Source: an uncultured Lachnospiraceae bacterium
GTDB taxonomy: Bacteria; Bacillota; Clostridia; Lachnospirales; Lachnospiraceae
Assembly: GCA_945949085.1 (NCBI GenBank)
Contig: CAMFDJ010000004.1
Span: forward strand, 88,365-152,364
Direction of reading: 5' to 3'
DNA length: 64,000 nt
Positions 25,626 to 33,825 of the stretch are shown piece by piece. Both the position numbers and the translations under genes were made by a program. Positions within the stretch are counted from its first letter, which is position 1. Every line of letters begins with the position of its first letter. The notes below the pieces were generated by a model that saw nothing but the letters and a program-made list of their open reading frames with translations, had not been told where the DNA came from and searched no databases.

Positions 25626-26723
25626 TCAATTATCGCTTTTTCTTAAATTCATAAAAAAATCTTTCAGTATCCGGCTGCACTCCTTCTCACATACCCCGTA
25701 AGTTGTCTCCACCTGATGATTGAATTCTTTCTGATCCAAAATATTCAATACAGAGCCCGCACATCCGGCCTTCGGATTCATGGCACCGATCACAACCCTT
25801 TTCATGCGTGCCTGCACAATTGCACCGGCACACATCTGACACGGTTCAAGCGTCACATACAACGTACAATCCTCCAGTCGCCAGTCATCGAGCGCCCTGC
25901 TTGCCTTTTTGATCGCTGTGATCTCCGCATGGGACAGAGTGCTTTTGTCTGTGTTTCTTCTGTTATAGCCTCTTCCTATGATTTTTCCATCCTGTACGAT
26001 CACACAGCCGATGGGGACTTCCCCAATTGCTGCCGCTTTTTTTGCCTGCAAAAGTGCCTGCTTCATATATCCTTCATCCTCGCAAAGCTGCGCAGCCTTA
26101 AGTCTGTCCTTTTCCTGCTGTTTCTCTTCGTTTTGTTTGCGGCGCAATTCCTGTTTTTCCTGCCATTTTTGCAATTCTCCGGGCGTTAACAACTGCTTCT
26201 CAAAGCAGAGCCATTCCTCTCCGAACAGGTCTGCTTCTCCCACCTCATCAAATTGCAGTTTCCGGTAGGAACAAAGTGCCGGCACATTGTTTTTCCCAAC
26301 CAGAAAACGCACGCTTGTCACGCCATGTCGCTTCACCTGATTCATGGCAAGTGAAAGCACAAGCCTAGCAATCCCCTGATTCTGATAAGGCGCAGCAACT
26401 ACCAGCCGCATAAAACTGATCGCTTTTTCCGTTTCTCCCATCCAGCATGGCAGCTTGTCTATATCCGCATCATTACAGATACTGACAGCCGCCACAATCA
26501 CAGAATTACTATTTTTTACAACATACAGCTTTCCTTTTTCGATATCCGCAAGGAGAAGCTCCCCACTTGGATATCCTTCATCCCATGTACAAAACTGTCG
26601 TCCTCTCATGGTGTCATATAGCATGCCGATTTCCTCAAAATCCTCTTTTTCCGCACGATATAATCTTGTCACGACAGCATCCATGCCCTCTATCTCAAAC
26701 AAATCTTTCCTCTTTTTCTCCAA
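25626..26723 (-). CDS. tadA: GNAT acetyltransferase-TadA tRNA adenosine deaminase fusion
   Basis: A two-domain protein. The first 160 residues are a GNAT acetyltransferase (AAPYQNQGIARLVL). A highly charged Lys/Gln/Glu helix (about 190-210) links to a C-terminal deaminase of about 155 residues with the zinc motif HAE (LSHAEITAI) and PCQMC, as in TadA, which converts A34 to inosine in tRNA-Arg(ACG). TadA is normally alone at about 150 residues. A TTG at 26723 has AGGAGG 6 bases upstream and seems the best start; ATG codons at 26753 and 26792 lack sites. It lies just downstream of the SRP RNA gene's promoter side and ends near its 5' end. Confidence 0.9.
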   Translation of the reverse strand: MEKKRKDLFEIEGMDAVVTRLYRAEKEDFEEIGMLYDTMRGRQFCTWDEGYPSGELLLADIEKGKLYVVKNSNSVIVAAVSICNDADIDKLPCWMGETEKAISFMRLVVAAPYQNQGIARLVLSLAMNQVKRHGVTSVRFLVGKNNVPALCSYRKLQFDEVGEADLFGEEWLCFEKQLLTPGELQKWQEKQELRRKQNEEKQQEKDRLKAAQLCEDEGYMKQALLQAKKAAAIGEVPIGCVIVQDGKIIGRGYNRRNTDKSTLSHAEITAIKKASRALDDWRLEDCTLYVTLEPCQMCAGAIVQARMKRVVIGAMNPKAGCAGSVLNILDQKEFNHQVETTYGVCEKECSRILKDFFMNLRKSDN

Positions 26724-26891
26724 AGCCCGCCTCCTTCTGCCTTGTTGTTTCATTTTTATTGCTCTGTAAACATCATAAAAAGGATAGCACATTTTCTATA
26801 AAATAGATATAATAGGATGAAAGTATGAAAAGCATCATTTTTGATTCAGGCATCAAAGATTGCGTAGAGGACAAGGCAAAGGAGGCGCGTC

Positions 26892-27668
26892 ATGCAGATC
26901 TGCGGCTTTCAAAAAACGACATTACTGGATTACCCCGAGCATATTGCCGCTACTGTTTTTTTAGGCGGCTGTAATTTCCGCTGCCCTTTTTGCTACAACA
27001 GCTCCCTTGTCCTGCATCCCGATTCCTGTAAGCAGTATACAAAGGATACTATCTTATCCTTTCTGGCAAAACGAAAAGGTATCCTACAGGGAGTCTGTGT
27101 GACCGGCGGCGAACCCACCCTGTCAGATGAACTCCCTTCCTTCCTTTTTACCATCAAGGAGCTTGGTTATCTGATCAAACTCGATACCAATGGTTCCAAT
27201 CCCGAGATGCTGCAATCACTTTATGAGCAAAAGCTGATCGATTACGTGGCAATGGATGTGAAATCCGGTATTTCCGACTATCTATCTGTCTGCGGGTTGT
27301 CTGCCACACAGACAGCTCTTATCGATAACATAAAAAAGAGCATCCATTTCCTGATCCATGAAACAGATGCCTCCCGCTTTCAATATGAATTTCGCACCAC
27401 AGTCGTCAAACCTTTACATACAGCCGCTTCTTTTTCAGAAATTGCCGGCCTGATTCATGGAGCGATGCGATACTTTCTGCAGTCCTACCAAAAAACCGAT
27501 GCAACTCTTGCCCTGACAGCGGCTTTTCCCTCCCGGGATGCTTCCCTACTATGTGCCGGTTTTCCCGATGCCGCCACTTTTGATGCCTATTCTATACAGG
27601 AACTGGAAGCATTTGCTGCAATTGTGCGCCCTTACGTAAGCCACGTCAGTCTGCGCGGTGTCGAATAA
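26892..27668 (+). CDS. nrdG: Anaerobic ribonucleotide reductase activase-like radical SAM protein
   Basis: 258 residues, NrdG2/PflA-like family. The radical SAM motif CNFRCPFC follows the family N-terminus (GFQKTTLLDYP). GGEPTLSDELP and KLDTNGSNP are conserved SAM-binding stretches. It should generate the glycyl radical on an anaerobic ribonucleotide reductase or similar enzyme; no nrdD lies beside it. AAAGGAGG precedes the ATG by 6 bases. Its 3' end overlaps the convergent gene at 27646 by 23 bases. Confidence 0.9.
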   Translation: MQICGFQKTTLLDYPEHIAATVFLGGCNFRCPFCYNSSLVLHPDSCKQYTKDTILSFLAKRKGILQGVCVTGGEPTLSDELPSFLFTIKELGYLIKLDTNGSNPEMLQSLYEQKLIDYVAMDVKSGISDYLSVCGLSATQTALIDNIKKSIHFLIHETDASRFQYEFRTTVVKPLHTAASFSEIAGLIHGAMRYFLQSYQKTDATLALTAAFPSRDASLLCAGFPDAATFDAYSIQELEAFAAIVRPYVSHVSLRGVE

Positions 27669-28605
27669 AACTTGTGGTTTCAGTCTGTCGCAAAAAATAA
27701 CCATAGGTCCCTTCAGTGGGTTTCTCCGTTCTCGTCTCCCCACTCATACTGCACAAATCTACCTTTGCGGCTTCTATAAAATACGGAAATCCCATCATTT
27801 TCGCCGCAATGGCCTCGCGTTCATAAAAATAACCCGGCACCGCCAGAAAATTCTTTCCCAGCAAAAGATGTCTGTACTGATAAAAGCTATGAAGCAGAAA
27901 ACTGTTATAATACAGTTCCACAAATGCCTCTCCCATGGCGAGAAGCTCTTTCAGGTCATCGATGCGCCGCACGGGATATTCTTTCGCATCCGTCATCTTG
28001 CTTTTGACATCACTTCCGGTATGATTTCCGGTATCATTTCCGTCTTTTTCACTTGCGTAAAAATCTCCTCCCTGCACATCTGACCGACTATCAGCACCAT
28101 CCTTTTTCTGTTCCCCGCTCTGTTTTTCTATCAGATGCTCCGCCTGTTTCTCACGCTGCTTTTCTGCCGTTTTTTCTATCTGCAGCCGGTCTGCGGTCTG
28201 CTGCTTCTCCCTCTCTTGTTCCGGACTCTGTTGACCCGGTTGTACCGCCTGCGGATAACCATGCATATAGATCATATACTGCTTATCCATTTCCAAATAA
28301 CAATTCTCAATCTTCACAATCTGATGTGCCGCTATTTCATGTAGCTGAAAGGCATAGTGATACTTTGATTTTGAAAACAGGAACGGGAAAGCCGACTCTC
28401 TCCTTAGCAAATTCTGCTCACCTTCTTTTCTGACAAGATAAATCAAATGACAGATCCCTTTCGTCTGATCAGTCAGTGGCAGATGATCCATGTAATAATC
28501 AATCTTGATCTTCTGATCCCAGATCACCAGCTTACACAGTCCCGCTGTCATCAGCTTTTCATTTCCCCGGAAAAGTTGAATGTATTCTTTTTTCTGTAAA
28601 AACAT
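27646..28605 (-). CDS. Conserved hypothetical protein, DUF6128-like
   Basis: 319 residues, soluble. An N-terminal beta-rich part (1-115) and a C-terminal part (215-319, with a Tyr/Phe-rich segment around ELYYNSFLLHSFYQYRHLLLG) flank a low-complexity linker rich in Gln, Glu, Lys and Asp (about 120-210). I associate this arrangement with the Lachnospiraceae DUF6128 family, but have no function to offer. GAGGTGG lies upstream of the ATG. Confidence 0.7.
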   Translation of the reverse strand: MFLQKKEYIQLFRGNEKLMTAGLCKLVIWDQKIKIDYYMDHLPLTDQTKGICHLIYLVRKEGEQNLLRRESAFPFLFSKSKYHYAFQLHEIAAHQIVKIENCYLEMDKQYMIYMHGYPQAVQPGQQSPEQEREKQQTADRLQIEKTAEKQREKQAEHLIEKQSGEQKKDGADSRSDVQGGDFYASEKDGNDTGNHTGSDVKSKMTDAKEYPVRRIDDLKELLAMGEAFVELYYNSFLLHSFYQYRHLLLGKNFLAVPGYFYEREAIAAKMMGFPYFIEAAKVDLCSMSGETRTEKPTEGTYGYFLRQTETTSFIRHRAD

Positions 28606-28780
28606 AATCCCGCCACCTCATATTTGAACCATTGAAAATACGTTTTCGTCGTAAAACTATTTCAATATATGAAGTGCCGGGACCGGTTATTCCTGATTCT
28701 TTTGTAATTTTGCTGTATGTGTGATATAAGTTGCCGGGCATAGGGACAGCGCATGCTGTAATCCGGTCTGTCAAACAGGA

Positions 28781-29905
28781 TCACTCCATGTTTTCCAGAT
28801 ATTTCATATAACTGACTACCATCAGTGCTATCTTCAGGGTCAGCGCATCATCAAAGATCCTGATATCAAGTCCTGACATCTTTTCCAGTTTTTCCAGCCT
28901 GTACAATAGTGTATTACGATGCACATAAAGCTGTCTGGCTGTCTCTGAGACATTCAGATTGTTTTCCAGAAACATATTAACGGTTGTCAGAATTTCTTCA
29001 TCAAGCTCCTTAGGAATCTTATCTCCGAAAATCTCTTCGATAAACATCTGACATAAATTGACGGGAAGCTGATAAATCAATCGTCCAATACCGAGCATAT
29101 TATAGGCCACCACATCTTTTTGGGCATAAAATATCTTGCCGACATCCAGTGCCATTTTTGCTTCCTTATAGCTCTTAGACACGTCCTTGAGCTCAGTGAC
29201 AATGGTTCCGTATGCAATTCTGACATTCATCATTGCTTCGGTATTCATGAGTGCAACGGTATTTTCAGCGATCTCTCTGACAGCATCATAGTCATTCTCA
29301 TCCGTCAGTTGTTTGATAACGATCAGGTTACGCTCATCCACAGCCGTCACATAATCTCCCGAATGCGCAGAAAACATACCCTTCAAAAACTCCATGGCAT
29401 AGCTTTCCTTGCCACTCTGTATCTCCAGGAGCAGAACCACTCTTGTTTTTTTGATTTCTACGTGCAGTTTTTTTGCACGATTATAGATGTCGACCAACAG
29501 AAGATTATCCAAAATGAGATTTTGGAAAAAGCTGTTGCGGTCATACCGCTCCTTATAAGCCACAATCAATGATTGAATATTCGCCACTGCCACTCGTCCG
29601 ATCATGATCTCCTCAGTGGAGTCGCCGCAAAGGACAACATAAACCGGGTCACCTTCATCGTAAATCTTACTGTAATGATATCCCGCCACTGTCTGACTTC
29701 CGGCCGGTGATGCCGCAAATGCTGTGATCATATCTGCATCAAAGGAGATCCTGTCAGAAGTTTTCGCTACCATCATGCCCTCTACATCCACTACAGCGAG
29801 ATCTACCTTTGTGATATTCTTTAGATCATCAATGCTATTCTGAATAATCTGTGTTGCTACCATGCGTTGTCCCCTTTCAGCTTTTTTTGCTTCGCTTATA
29901 CTCAT
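28781..29905 (-). CDS. PucR/CdaR-type helix-turn-helix regulator
   Basis: 374 residues. The N-terminal 130 residues resemble the sugar-diacid recognition domain of CdaR. A degenerate GGDEF-like middle region follows. The C-terminal PucR HTH reads NLNVSETARQLYVHRNTLLYRLEKLE (about 313-338). Members activate catabolic genes for sugar acids or purines. Starts at 29905 (GGAGGG) and at the ATG 14 codons on (AAGGGG) are both plausible. It directly follows the ABC ATPase gene, separated by a strong terminator. Confidence 0.85.
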   Translation of the reverse strand: MSISEAKKAERGQRMVATQIIQNSIDDLKNITKVDLAVVDVEGMMVAKTSDRISFDADMITAFAASPAGSQTVAGYHYSKIYDEGDPVYVVLCGDSTEEIMIGRVAVANIQSLIVAYKERYDRNSFFQNLILDNLLLVDIYNRAKKLHVEIKKTRVVLLLEIQSGKESYAMEFLKGMFSAHSGDYVTAVDERNLIVIKQLTDENDYDAVREIAENTVALMNTEAMMNVRIAYGTIVTELKDVSKSYKEAKMALDVGKIFYAQKDVVAYNMLGIGRLIYQLPVNLCQMFIEEIFGDKIPKELDEEILTTVNMFLENNLNVSETARQLYVHRNTLLYRLEKLEKMSGLDIRIFDDALTLKIALMVVSYMKYLENME

Positions 29906-29936
29906 TTTCCCTCCTCATTATTCAGAGAAAGAGAAA

Positions 29937-29959
29937 GGGGAGATACATCGTATCTCCCC
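29937..29959 (-). terminator. Terminator of the ABC ATPase gene
   Basis: A perfect 10-bp stem GGGGAGATAC / GTATCTCCCC with a 3-base loop followed by TTTCTCTTTCT on the minus strand, 22 bases after the stop. Confidence 0.85.
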
Positions 29960-29981
29960 AAATGTTTTGGTTCATAAATGA

Positions 29982-31094
29982 CTAGTTGGTAATAACTAAT
30001 TCTGTCTCTTTATCGAAGATATGGATCTTCTCAACATCAATAGCAAATTTAACAACATCGCCAGGTCTTGCAGTTGTACGAGGATCAACTCTTGCTGTCA
30101 TCTGGAACTCATCCAGATCGAAGTATAAGTAAACTTCTGCACCAAGTAATTCGTATACCTTAACAGTAGCTTCGAATGTGCTCTGCGGTGAAGCTTCTAC
30201 CATCATCTCTGAATCATATACATCTTCAGGACGGATACCGAATGTAACAGTCTTTCCGTTATAACCGCCTTCGATCAGTTTCTTAGACTTAGCAGGAGGA
30301 AGCGGGATGAAGTGTCCGGCAACCTTAAGAACTGCTGTGTCATCAACAACTTCTACAACAGCATCTAAGAAGTTCATCTGAGGAGATCCCATGAATCCTG
30401 CTACGAACAGGTTTGCAGGGTTCTCATATAAGTTCTGAGGTGTATCAACCTGCTGAATGATACCATCCTTCATAACTACGATTCTTGTACCAAGTGTCAT
30501 AGCCTCTGTCTGGTCATGTGTAACGTAGATGATGGTTGTACCTAATCTCTGATGTAATTTAGCGATCTCGATACGCATCTGTACACGAAGCTTAGCATCC
30601 AGATTTGATAAAGGCTCATCCATAAGGAATACCTTAGGATTACGAACGATAGCACGACCCATGGCAACACGCTGTCTCTGACCACCTGACAAAGCTCTTG
30701 GCTTACGATCAAGGAGTGGTGTCAGGTCAAGGATCTTAGCTGCTTCCTTAACCATCTTGTCGATTTCTTCCTTCGGAACTTTTCGAAGTTTCAGACCGAA
30801 TGCCATGTTATCATATACTGTCATATGAGGATACAGAGCGTAGCTCTGGAATACCATCGCGATATCTCTGTCCTTAGGTTCTACATCGTTAACCAGCTTG
30901 TCGCCGATTCTCAGTTCTCCGGAAGAGATGTCTTCCAGACCTGCGATCATACGAAGTGTGGTAGATTTACCACATCCTGAAGGTCCTACGAAAATGATGA
31001 ACTCCTGGTCAGCAATTTCAAGATTGAAATCTTTAACTGCTTCAAATCCGTTAGGATAAACTTTACATACGTTTTTTAATGATAAGTTAGCCAT
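29982..31094 (-). CDS. msmK: Sugar ABC transporter ATP-binding protein, MsmK/UgpC type
   Basis: 370 residues: Walker A GPSGCGKST (37-45), Q-loop, signature LSGGQRQR, Walker B VFLMDEP, and a C-terminal TOBE/OB regulatory region (about 240-365). No permease or binding protein lies nearby, so it is an orphan ATPase. In Firmicutes such MsmK-type ATPases energise several sugar importers in common. AGGAGG precedes the ATG. The gene has its own terminator and so is monocistronic. Glucan-degrading genes in this window (GH5, malQ, glgP) suggest oligosaccharide uptake. Confidence 0.93.
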   Translation of the reverse strand: MANLSLKNVCKVYPNGFEAVKDFNLEIADQEFIIFVGPSGCGKSTTLRMIAGLEDISSGELRIGDKLVNDVEPKDRDIAMVFQSYALYPHMTVYDNMAFGLKLRKVPKEEIDKMVKEAAKILDLTPLLDRKPRALSGGQRQRVAMGRAIVRNPKVFLMDEPLSNLDAKLRVQMRIEIAKLHQRLGTTIIYVTHDQTEAMTLGTRIVVMKDGIIQQVDTPQNLYENPANLFVAGFMGSPQMNFLDAVVEVVDDTAVLKVAGHFIPLPPAKSKKLIEGGYNGKTVTFGIRPEDVYDSEMMVEASPQSTFEATVKVYELLGAEVYLYFDLDEFQMTARVDPRTTARPGDVVKFAIDVEKIHIFDKETELVITN

Positions 31095-31229
31095 TAAATT
31101 TTCCTCCTAAAATATTGAATGTATAAAATTGTTTGATGCCGTTCCATCTGTTTAACAGTATAATAGATTCCCTCGTTTTTTCCTATAACAAAATTACACA
31201 AGGTTTTTTTTCTTTCTTATACATGTTGC

Positions 31230-31727
31230 CTAATCAGACTTTCCCTCCGTCATCCTCCGGAGCAGTGTCTTTTTCATCGGCGTGTAAAGGATGCCGTCCG
31301 TTTTCTTCTGCCCTTCTGTCTCAACAAAGCCGACCCGGCGGTAAAACTCCACCGCATAAGGTGCCGCATTGACTGTCAGATATGTCTTTTGACCCTCTTC
31401 CGTAACGTGTCGCCCCATCCTTTCGATCAGCAGACGTCCAATCCCCTTTTTGTGGTGCTCCTTTGCCACAAAAAGGAGCGATATATGACAGGCGCTGCGC
31501 AAAGAGATCACCCCGACGAGCTCATCCTCAAAAAAAGCTCCATAGACAGGATATTCCCCCAGAAGAAACATCTTCCGTAGCCTCTCATCCGATATAAATT
31601 CCAAAAAATTGTGAATGCCTTCCTGATCATACTCCGGCGCTTCAAAACGCAGAAAGGTCTTCCAAACGAGAGCCATTGCTTCATCCCATTCTTCAGACCT
31701 TATTTTCCGAATCACTATCTGCTGCAT
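31230..31727 (-). CDS. GNAT family N-acetyltransferase
   Basis: About 165 residues. The acetyl-CoA motif HHKKGIGRLLIERM and the C-terminal AVEFYRRVGF are clear. The ATG at 31727 has AGGAGA 7 bases upstream and is preferred over 31760, which almost touches the stop of the preceding DUF1002 gene. Substrate unknown. The C-terminus is Lys/Arg-rich. Confidence 0.88.
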   Translation of the reverse strand: MQQIVIRKIRSEEWDEAMALVWKTFLRFEAPEYDQEGIHNFLEFISDERLRKMFLLGEYPVYGAFFEDELVGVISLRSACHISLLFVAKEHHKKGIGRLLIERMGRHVTEEGQKTYLTVNAAPYAVEFYRRVGFVETEGQKKTDGILYTPMKKTLLRRMTEGKSD

Positions 31728-31762
31728 GTTATTCTCCTGCTTATCTGCCTCTGTTGACATTT

Positions 31763-32713
31763 CTACCGATTGCCAAACAATCCCGCAAAGAAATCCTTGA
31801 TCGCATTGCCAATCTTAGTGAAAATATTGCCGGCAGCCTGCTTTGCAATCTCGCCACCATCGATATGAGCCAAAAAGTCTGTTCCGAATTTGCTGTACAG
31901 ATCCTCCGCCTGCTGAATCAGCATATTGGGATCCAGCCCCAAATCCTTGATCTTCTGCATGATGTCGACAATCTGCTGTACTTCCTCAGGTGTCAGGGTG
32001 ACACCGAATTTCTCCTCGCCTTCTTGAATGGCTGCCTGAATATCATCCTCTGAATTGAGCTGCCCTGCGGCAACCTTTGCTTTGACAAAAGCGATCAGCG
32101 CCTCAATATCCTCACTGTCGGCATCCTGAATGGCAAGCTCTCCCGTCGTGATCAGCTCATCCATCGCAATATCCAGCGTACTGTCGCTGACCGTTTCGCC
32201 TGTCATTTCTTCATAGCCCTTGATCGCACCGATCAATGCCGCCGTTCCGGACATCTCAGAAGGAGCAACCACCATGATCTCGGCATCCGATACACCGGCT
32301 GTGAGCAGTGCATTGCGATACATACCCGTCGTACAGTAATTGATGTTTTTTGTCGTGACCAGAACACCATGACCGCTCTCCGCCGGCGTGATCATAACAC
32401 TCGAGAGGGATTTGCTGCCAATCACAGACGCATCCAGATAGGCATCCAGATACTGGTGCTCCATTTCATTTGTAATGGTAATCATCTTGTAATTACCAAG
32501 CTCTGCTTCTGAAACTCCCATCAGGGATAAAACAGTCTGTCTCTGCGCTTCGGACAGATCGGCGCCAAGCGCAATGATCGGCTGCGACGCGTCAATGTTG
32601 ACGATCTTACTCTGATCGATCTGCGTATTCTGAATCTCTGTTGCCATTGCCGTCATGCCGGATAATAAAACAAAAATCATACTCAAAAGTACTACTCTTT
32701 TTCTTACACTCAT
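31763..32713 (-). CDS. DUF1002 (YpuA-like) secreted protein
   Basis: About 316 residues. A signal peptide (1-26, ending around AMATE) is followed by the DUF1002 domain, alpha/beta in pattern with acidic helices and a Gly/Phe-rich C-terminus (KDFFAGLFGNR). The family is widespread in Bacillus and Clostridia (YpuA) and its function is unknown. The ATG at 32713 with AAAGGAGG upstream is preferred. A GNAT gene follows within 40 bases. Confidence 0.88.
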   Translation of the reverse strand: MSVRKRVVLLSMIFVLLSGMTAMATEIQNTQIDQSKIVNIDASQPIIALGADLSEAQRQTVLSLMGVSEAELGNYKMITITNEMEHQYLDAYLDASVIGSKSLSSVMITPAESGHGVLVTTKNINYCTTGMYRNALLTAGVSDAEIMVVAPSEMSGTAALIGAIKGYEEMTGETVSDSTLDIAMDELITTGELAIQDADSEDIEALIAFVKAKVAAGQLNSEDDIQAAIQEGEEKFGVTLTPEEVQQIVDIMQKIKDLGLDPNMLIQQAEDLYSKFGTDFLAHIDGGEIAKQAAGNIFTKIGNAIKDFFAGLFGNR

Positions 32714-32803
32714 AGCTACCTCCTTTATGATAACCTGCTGTCTCTCCGTCCTCATTCAAAAATCCCGTCGCGGCGTCACATGACCTGTTCATGCCACATG
32801 TGA

Positions 32804-33748
32804 TCAGCCTCTCTGAACCAGAACAAGAGAAATCCAGTTCTCCAGATCGAGGAAAAAAGTCTCCTTCACCGGCTCATTGTAAAGTTCATGTCTGCATCCA
32901 TTATACAGCTTGAACGTCACCTTTGTCATATCCAGATTCAGGAAATCATCATACAGCTTTTGCGGAGCCTTTCCCCTCTCTCCTACCGGATCCTCTGTTC
33001 CCGATACGATCAGGACAGGAAGTTTTTTGGGCATTTTGGCAAGCTCTTTCTTATTTTGCATTCTGTCTGCCAGCTCGTATAACACATGATACGCATTGAC
33101 GGAGAAAGTAAAGCCTCCGCCCTGCGGATCTTTTGCATATGCATCCACAACCTTTGGATCACTGCAGATCCAGTCATGACATGTCCTGGGATTCTCAATG
33201 ACTTTCATATAAGCTTTGCTCGTCATATTTGCCACAAATCCGCTTACATAATGGTCTCCTCGCAACTTACCGAGCAATGTTGTCACAAATTTTCCCGCCA
33301 CAAGCTGCCATTTTGCCGGATTGCCTGTGCCACAGATGATTGCGCCATCAATTCCGCTTCCGTATCTGATCAGATAGTTACGCAGAATAAAGGAGCCCAT
33401 GCTATGTCCAAAGATCAGATATGGAACGCCCGGATACTGCTGCTGTATCGTCTTTTTCAGCCTGTGCTCATCCCTGACCATGACGGTAGCCCCGTCGGTC
33501 TCACAGATATAACCGTACTGACCGCCCTTTGACACACTGCTGCCGTGTCCGAGATGATCGTCACCGACTACCAGAATTCCTTTTCCGGCGAAATACTGCG
33601 CCATTTCCTCATAGCGCTGTATATAATCGTTCATCCCGTGAATGATCTGCAAAATGCAGACAGGCTCTGTCTCCGGAAGCCATTTTACGGCATGGAGAGC
33701 CGTCTTTCCGTCCCTGGAATCGATTGTAAATTCTTCTTTTTTTATCAT
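32804..33748 (-). CDS. Alpha/beta hydrolase, monoacylglycerol lipase-like
   Basis: 314 residues of the serine-aminopeptidase S33/Hydrolase_4 type. The nucleophile Ser lies in FGHSMGS, the acid in GTEDPVG and the His in GCRHELYNE. No signal peptide. Likely an intracellular lysophospholipase or monoacylglycerol lipase; the substrate is not determined. It follows metG in the same direction at a distance of 77 bases. Confidence 0.9.
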   Translation of the reverse strand: MIKKEEFTIDSRDGKTALHAVKWLPETEPVCILQIIHGMNDYIQRYEEMAQYFAGKGILVVGDDHLGHGSSVSKGGQYGYICETDGATVMVRDEHRLKKTIQQQYPGVPYLIFGHSMGSFILRNYLIRYGSGIDGAIICGTGNPAKWQLVAGKFVTTLLGKLRGDHYVSGFVANMTSKAYMKVIENPRTCHDWICSDPKVVDAYAKDPQGGGFTFSVNAYHVLYELADRMQNKKELAKMPKKLPVLIVSGTEDPVGERGKAPQKLYDDFLNLDMTKVTFKLYNGCRHELYNEPVKETFFLDLENWISLVLVQRG

Positions 33749-33825
33749 TCCTTATTCCTCTGTCTCATTTACAGATTCGTAACTATCCTTACAAATCCAA
33801 ATAATCAATCTGACATAACCGGATA

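Noticed and set aside
26825..26974. Short frame MKSIIFDSGIKDC... upstream of and overlapping nrdG
   Set aside because: 49 codons in another frame, no recognisable family and no ribosome-binding site; it contains the nrdG ribosome-binding site. A leader peptide cannot be excluded but is not supported.
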